Shown one piece after another: positions 58,201-64,000 of a DNA stretch of 64,000 nt (its first letter is position 1; every line of letters begins with the position of its first letter). The stretch lies in NCBI GenBank assembly GCA_037349105.1, contig JAYJMM010000041.1, positions 3,596,001 through 3,660,000 of the forward strand, read 5' to 3'. Source of the stretch: Limnomonas spitsbergensis (Eukaryota > Chlorophyta > Chlorophyceae > Chlamydomonadales). Under the pieces are notes generated by a model, which saw only the letters and a program-made list of their open reading frames with translations, did no database searches and had not been told where the DNA came from. The position numbers were made by a program, and so were the translations under genes.

Positions 58201-61200
58201 TGGCCTGGTCCGTATTCATTTGCGCAAACTCTCAAGGCATTTGCTGCAGCATTTCTTCCTGGTTGAAGAGAGTGTGCACAGCTGGCCTGGTCCGTATTCA
58301 TTTGCGCAACCTCTCAAGGCATTTGCTGCAGCATTTCTTCCTGGTTGAAGAGAGTGTGCACAGCTGGCCTGGTCCGTATTCATTTGCGCAACCTCTTAAG
58401 GCATTTGCTGCAGCATTCCTTCTTGGTTGAAGAGAGTGTGCACAGCTGGCCTGGTCCGTATTCATTTGCGCAACCTCTCAAGGCATTTGCTGCAGCATTT
58501 CTTCCTGGTTGAAGAGAGTGTGCACAGCTGGCCTGATCCGTATTCATTTGCGCAACCTCTTAAGGCATTTGCTGCAGCATTCCTTTCTGGTTGAAGAGAG
58601 TGTGCACAGCTGGCCTGGTCCGTATTCATTTCCGCAAACTCTTATGGCATCTGCTGCAGCATTCCTTCCTTGTTGAAGAGAGTGTGCACAGCTGGCCTGG
58701 TCCGTATTCATTTGCGCAAACTCTCAAGGCATTTGCTGCAGCATTTCTTCCTGGTTGAAGAGAGTGTGCACAGCTGGCCTGGTCCGTATTCATTTGCGCA
58801 ACCTCTCAAGGCATTTGCTGCAGCATTTCTTCCTGGTTGAAGAGAGTGTGCACAGCTGGCCTGGTCCGTATTCATTTGCACAACCTCTTAAGGCATTTGC
58901 TGCAGCATTCCTTCTTGGTTGAAGAGAGTGTGCACAGCTGGCCTGGTCCGTATTCATTTGCGCAACCTCTCAAGGCATTTGCTGCAGCATTTCTTCCTGG
59001 TTGAAGAGAGTGTGCACAGCTGGCCTGATCCGTATTCATTTGCGCAACCTCTTAAGGCATTTGCTGCAGCATTCCTTTCTGGTTGAAGAGAGTGTGCACA
59101 GCTGGCCTGGTCCGTTTTCATTTGCGCAAACTCTTATGGCATCTGCTGCAGCATTCCTTCCTTGTTGAAGAGAGTGTGCACAGCTGGCCTGGTCCGTATT
59201 CATTTGCGCAACCTCTCAAGGCATTTGCTGCAGCATTTCTTCCTGGTTGAAGAGAGTGTGCACAGCTGGCCTGGTCCGTATTCATTTGCGCAAACTCTCA
59301 AGGCATTTGCTGCAGCATTTCTTCCTGGTTGAAGAGAGTGTGCACAGCTGGCCTGGTCCGTATTCATTTGCGCAACCTCTTAAGGCATTTGCTGCAGCAT
59401 TCCTTTCTGGTTGAAGAGAGTGTGCACAGCTGGCCTGGTCCGTATTCATTTGCGCAAACTCTCAAGGCATCTGCTGCAGCATTCCTTCCTTGTTGAAGAG
59501 AGTGTGCACAGCTGGCCTGGTCCGTATTCATTTGCGCAAACTCTCAAGGCATTTGCTGCAGCATTTCTTCCTGGTTGAAGAGAGTGTGCACAGCTGGCCT
59601 GGTCCGTTTTCATTTGCGCAAACTCTTATGGCATCTGCTGCAGCATTCCTTCCTTGTTGAAGAGAGTGTGCACAGCTGGCCTGGTCCGTATTCATTTGCG
59701 CAAACTCTCAAGGCATTTGCTGCAGCATTTCTTCCTGGTTGAAGAGAGTGTGCACAGCTGGCCTGGTCCGTATTCATTTGCGCAACCTCTTAAGGCATTT
59801 GCTGCAGCATTCCTTCTTGGTTGAAGAGAGTGTGCACAGCTGGCCTGGTCCGTATTCATTTGCGCAACCTCTCAAGGCATTTGCTGCAGCATTTCTTCCT
59901 GGTTGAAGAGAGTGTGCACAGCTGGCCTGATCCGTATTCATTTGCGCAACCTCTTAAGGCATTTGCTGCAGCATTCCTTTCTGGTTGAAGAGAGTGTGCA
60001 CAGCTGGCCTGGTCCGTATTCATTTCCGCAAACTCTTATGGCATCTGCTGCAGCATTCCTTCCTTGTTGAAGAGAGTGTGCACAGCTGGCCTGGTCCGTA
60101 TTCATTTGCGCAAACTCTCAAGGCATCTGCTGCAGCATTTCTTCCTGGTTGAAGAGAGTGTGCACAGCTGGCCTGGTCCGTATTCATTCCCGCAACCTCT
60201 TATGGCATCTGCTGCAGCATTCCTTCCTGGTTGAAGAGAGTGTGCACAGCTGGCCTGGTCCGTATTCATTTGCGCAACCTCTCAAGGCATTTGCTGCAGC
60301 ATTTCTTCCTGGTTGAAGAGAGTGTGCACAGCTGGCCTGGTCCGTATTCATTTGCGCAACCTCTTAAGGCATTTGCTGCAGCATTCCTTTCTGGTTGAAG
60401 AGAGTGTGCACTGCTGGCCTGGTCCGTATTCATTTGCGCAACCTCGTAAGGCATTTGCTGCAGCATTCCTTCTTGGTTGAAGAGAGTGTGCACAGCTGGC
60501 CTGGTCCGTATTCATTTGCGCAACCTCTCAAGGCATTTGCTGCAGCATTTCTTCCTGGTTGAAGAGAGTGTGCACAGCTGGCCTGATCCGTATTCATTTG
60601 CGCAACCTCTTAAGGCATTTGCTGCAGCATTCCTTTCTGGTTGAAGAGAGTGTGCACAGCTGGCCTGGTCCGTATTCATTTGCGCAAACTCTTATGGCAT
60701 CTGCTGCAGCTTTCCTTCTTGGTTGAAGAGAGTGTGCACAGCTGGCCTGGTTCGTATTCATTTGCGCAACCTCTCAAGGCATTTGCTGCAGCATTTCTTC
60801 CTGGTTGAAGAGAGTGTGCACAGCTGGCCTGGTCCGTATTCATTTGCGCAAACTCTTAAGGCATTTGCTGCAGCATTCCTTCTTGGTTGAAGAGAGTGTG
60901 CACAGCTGGCCTGGTCCGTATTCATTTGCGCAACCTCTCAAGGCATTTGCTGCAGCATTTCTTCCTGGTTGAAGAGAGTGTGCACAGCTGGCCTGATCCG
61001 TATTCATTTGCGCAACCTCTTAAGGCATTTGCTGCAGCATTCCTTTCTGGTTGAAGAGAGTGTGCACAGCTGGCCTGGTCCGTATTCATTTGCGCAACCT
61101 CTTATGGCATCTGCTGCAGCATTCCTTCCTTGTTGAAGAGAGTGTGCACAGCTGGCCTGGTCCGTATTCATTTGCGCAAACTCTCAAGGCATTTGCTGCA

Positions 61201-63777
61201 GCATTACTTTCTGGTTGTAGAGAGTGTGCACAGCTGGCCTGGTCCGTATTCATTCCCGCAACCTCTTATGGCATCTGCTGCAGCATTCCTTCCTGGTTGA
61301 AGAGAGTGTGCACAGCTGGCCTGGTCCGTATTCATTTGCGCAAACTCTCAAGGCATTTTCTGCAGCATTTCTTCCTGGTTGAAGAGAGTTTGCACAGCTG
61401 GCCTGATCCGTATTCATTTGCGCAACCTCGTAAGGCATCTGCTGCAGCATGCCTTCCTGGTTGAAGAGAGTGTGCACTGCTGGCCTGGTCCGTATTCATT
61501 TGCGCAATGTCTTAAGGCATTTGCTGCAGCATTCCTTCTTGGTTGAAGAGAGTGTGCACAGCTGGCCTGGTCCGTATTTATTTGCGCAACCTCTCAAGGC
61601 ATTTGCTGCAGCATTTCTTCCTTGTTGAAGAGAGTGTGCACAGCTGGCCTGATCCGTATTCATTTGCGCAACCTCTTAAGGCATTTGCTGCAGCATTCCT
61701 TCCTGGTTGAAGAGAGTGTGCACAGCTGGCCTGGTCCGTATTCATTTGCGCAAACTCTTATGGCATCTGCTGCAGCATTCCTTCCTTGTTGAAGAGAGTG
61801 TGCACAGCTGGCCTGGTCCGTATTCATTTGCGCAACCTCTCAAGGCATTTGCTGCAGCATTTCTTCCTTGTTGAAGAGAGTGTGCACAGCTGGCCTGGTC
61901 CGTATTCATTTGCGCAAACTCTCAAGGCATTTGCTGCAGCATTTCTTCCTGGTTGAAGAGAGTGTGCACAATTGGCCTGGTCCGTATTCATTTGCGCAAC
62001 CTCTTAAGGCATTTGCTGCAGCATTCCTTCTTGGTTGAAGAGAGTGTGCACAGCTGGCCTGGTCCGTATTCATTTGCGCAACCTCTCAAGGCATTTGCTG
62101 CAGCATTTCTTCCTGGTTGAAGAGAGTGTGCACAGCTGGCCTGATCCGTATTCATTTGCGCAACCTCTTAAGGCATTTGCTGCAGCATTCCTTTCTGGTT
62201 GAAGAGAGTGTGCACAGCTGGCCTGGTCCGTATTCATTTGCGCAAACTCGTATGGCATCTGCTGCAGCATTTCTTCCTGGTTGAAGAGAGTGTGCACAGC
62301 TGGCCTGGTCCGTATTCATTTGCGCAAACTCTCAAGGCATTTGCTGCAGCATTTCTTCCTGGTTGAAGAGAGTGTGCACAGCTGGCCTGGTCCGTATTCA
62401 TTTGCGCAACCTCTTAAGGCATTTGCTGCAGCATTCCTTCCTGGTTGAAGAGAGTGTGCACAGCTGGCCTGGTCCGTATTCATTTGCGCAACCTCTCAAG
62501 GCATTTGCTGCAGCATTTCTTCCTGGTTGAAGAGAGTGTGCACAGCTGGCCTGATCCGTATTCATTTGCGCAACCTCTTAAGGCATTTGCTGCAGCATTC
62601 CTTTCTGGTTGAAGAGAGTGTGCACAGCTGGCCTGGTCCGTATTCATTTGCGCAAACTCTTATGGCATCTGCTGCAGCATTCCTTCCTTGTTGAAGAGAG
62701 TGTGCACAGCTGGCCTGGTCCGTATTCATTTGCGCAAACTCTCAAGGCATTTGCTGCAGCATTACTTTCTGGTTTAAGAGAGTGTGCACAGCTGGCCTGG
62801 TCCGTATTCATTTGCGCAACCTCTTATGGCATCTGCTGCAGTATTCCTTCCTGGTTGAAGAGAGTGTGCACAGCTGGCCTGGTCCGTATTCATTTGCGCA
62901 ACCTCGTAAGGCATCTGCTGCAGCATGCCTTCCTGGTTGAAGAGAGTGTGCACTGCTGGCCTGGTCCGTATTCATTTGCGCAACCTCTTAAGGCATTTGC
63001 TGCAGCATTCCTTCTTGGTTGAAGAGAGTGTGCACAGCTGGCCTGGTCCGTATTCATTTGCGCAACCTCTCAAGGCATTTGCTGCAGCATTTCTTCCTTG
63101 TTGAAGAGAGTGTGCACAGCTGGCCTGATCCGTATTCATTTGCGCAACCACTTAAGGCATTTGCTGCAGCATTCCTTTCTGGTTGAAGAGAGTGTGCACA
63201 GCTGGCCTGGTCCGTATTCATTTGCGCAAACTCTCAAGGCATCTGCTGCAGCATTCCTTCCTTGTTGAAGAGAGTGTGCACAGCTGGCCTGGTCCGTATT
63301 CATTTGCGCAAACTCTCAAGGCATTTGCTGCAGCATTTCTTCCTGGTCGAAGAGAGTGTGCACAGCTGGCCTGGTCCGTATTCATTTGCGCAACCTCTTA
63401 AGGCATTTGCTGCAGCATTACTTTCTGGTTGTAGAGAGTGTGCACAGCTGGCCTGGTCCGTATTCATTTGCGCAACCTCTTATGGCATTTGCTGCAGCAT
63501 TCCTTCCTTGTTGAAGAGAGTGTGCACAGCTGGCCTGGTCCGTATTCATTTGCGCAACCTCTTAAGGCATTTGCTGCAGCATTCCTTCTTGGTTGAAGAG
63601 AGTTTGCACAGCTGGCCTGGTCCGTATTCATTCCTGCAACCTCTTAAGGCATTTGCTGCATCATTACTTTCTGGTTGAAGAGAGTGTGCACAGCTGGCCT
63701 GGTCCGTTTTCATTTGCGCAAACTCTTATGGCATCTGCTGCAGCATTCCTTCCTTGTTGAAGAGAGTGTGCATTGCT

Positions 63778-64000
63778 AGAAGTATACCAATCCTAAAGCA
63801 ATAGAGCGGTTCACAGTGTGCGAGAGCGGTGTTTAGAAAATATACCATGCCTTAGGCTATTGAGCACTTAGGCGCAAGAGTGGCTCTCAAAAAACTATAT
63901 ATAAAGCAAATAGAACGGTCGGGCGCAAGAGCGGTGTTCAGAAAATATACCAGTTTTAAGGCAACAGAGCAGTCAGGCGCAAGAGCGGTGCTTAAGAATA
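63778..64000. repeat. Second tandem family, ~55-bp unit, cut by the window end
   Basis: Four degenerate units start near 63783, 63841, 63896 and 63946. They share TATACC, GGCGCAAGAGCGGTG and a TTMAGAAAA tail. The first unit follows directly after the last satellite monomer. The family continues beyond the window. Confidence 0.8.

Larger units (their letters stand above)
28731..63777. repeat. 35-kb tandem satellite, 82-bp monomer, about 427 copies
   Basis: The monomer begins TTCATTTGCGCAACCTCTTA, continues AGGCATTTGCTGCAGCATTC and ends CACAGCTGGCCTGGTCCGTA; it is 82 bases long. Monomers run head to tail with no other sequence between them. Variants recur in sets: CTCTTAAGG, CTCTCAAGG or CTCTTATGG; GGTCCG or GATCCG; TGCACAGC or TGCACTGC; TTCATTTGCG or TTCATTCCCG. 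The part from 28.7 to about 38.5 kb is more varied and has more indels than the part after it. Because 82 is not a multiple of three and stops are rare, both strands show many 70-140-codon frames; I treat none as genes. Function unknown; centromeric or heterochromatic satellite is possible. Confidence 0.97.

Noticed and set aside
28731..63777. CRISPR array
   Set aside because: Units are whole 82-bp near-identical monomers with no constant-repeat and unique-spacer alternation, and the context is eukaryotic with no cas genes.
28731..63777. Many 63-157-codon frames in the satellite as a small-protein family
   Set aside because: They occur in every frame and on both strands with the monomer period and depend on chance loss of one stop.
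1..64000. tRNA or rRNA genes
   Set aside because: I looked for T-loop-like GTTCRA text with a matching acceptor stem and for conserved rRNA blocks and found none convincing; a covariance-model search would decide.

Overview
This window is nuclear DNA, most likely from a green alga or an early green-plant relative. The clearest sign is a spliced gene that joins an EDR1 domain to a CTR1/EDR1-type Raf-like kinase, a combination known from the green lineage. GC-rich exons with glutamine runs, many phase-consistent GT-AG introns and a multi-domain LINE-type retroelement fit that view. I cannot name the species.

Layout. Positions 1-12430 hold the 3' part of the kinase gene on the plus strand: twelve exons whose joined frame is open for 1,250 codons. 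Positions 12431-14704 are intergenic, with poly-G tracts. Positions 14705-18588 hold a six-exon minus-strand gene for a 590-residue ankyrin plus AAA+ (ClpB/SKD3-like) ATPase. Positions 18589-20990 are intergenic, with a 142-base near-perfect inverted repeat. Positions 20990-28372 hold a decayed minus-strand LINE. Read in its own direction it shows a Josephin-like cysteine protease, an APE-type endonuclease fragment joined directly to an RT-thumb fragment, a PHD finger, an adenine-N6-methyltransferase-like domain, RNase H, a zinc knuckle and a PD-(D/E)xK-like nuclease. Positions 28731-63777 are one tandem satellite of an 82-bp unit, about 427 copies, with higher-order duplications. The last 220 bases begin a second tandem family of about 55 bp.

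The two genes show no operon-like or functional link; they are convergent neighbours. The most unusual feature of the gene region is that many introns carry degenerate tandem copies of their own splice junction (exon end plus donor, or acceptor plus exon start). The introns therefore seem to have grown by duplication across exon borders, leaving decoy splice sites. The same taste for tandem duplication appears on a larger scale in the 35-kb satellite. The best candidates for undescribed biology are the junction-copy introns, the unusual domain set of the LINE, and the satellite with its 44-monomer duplication.
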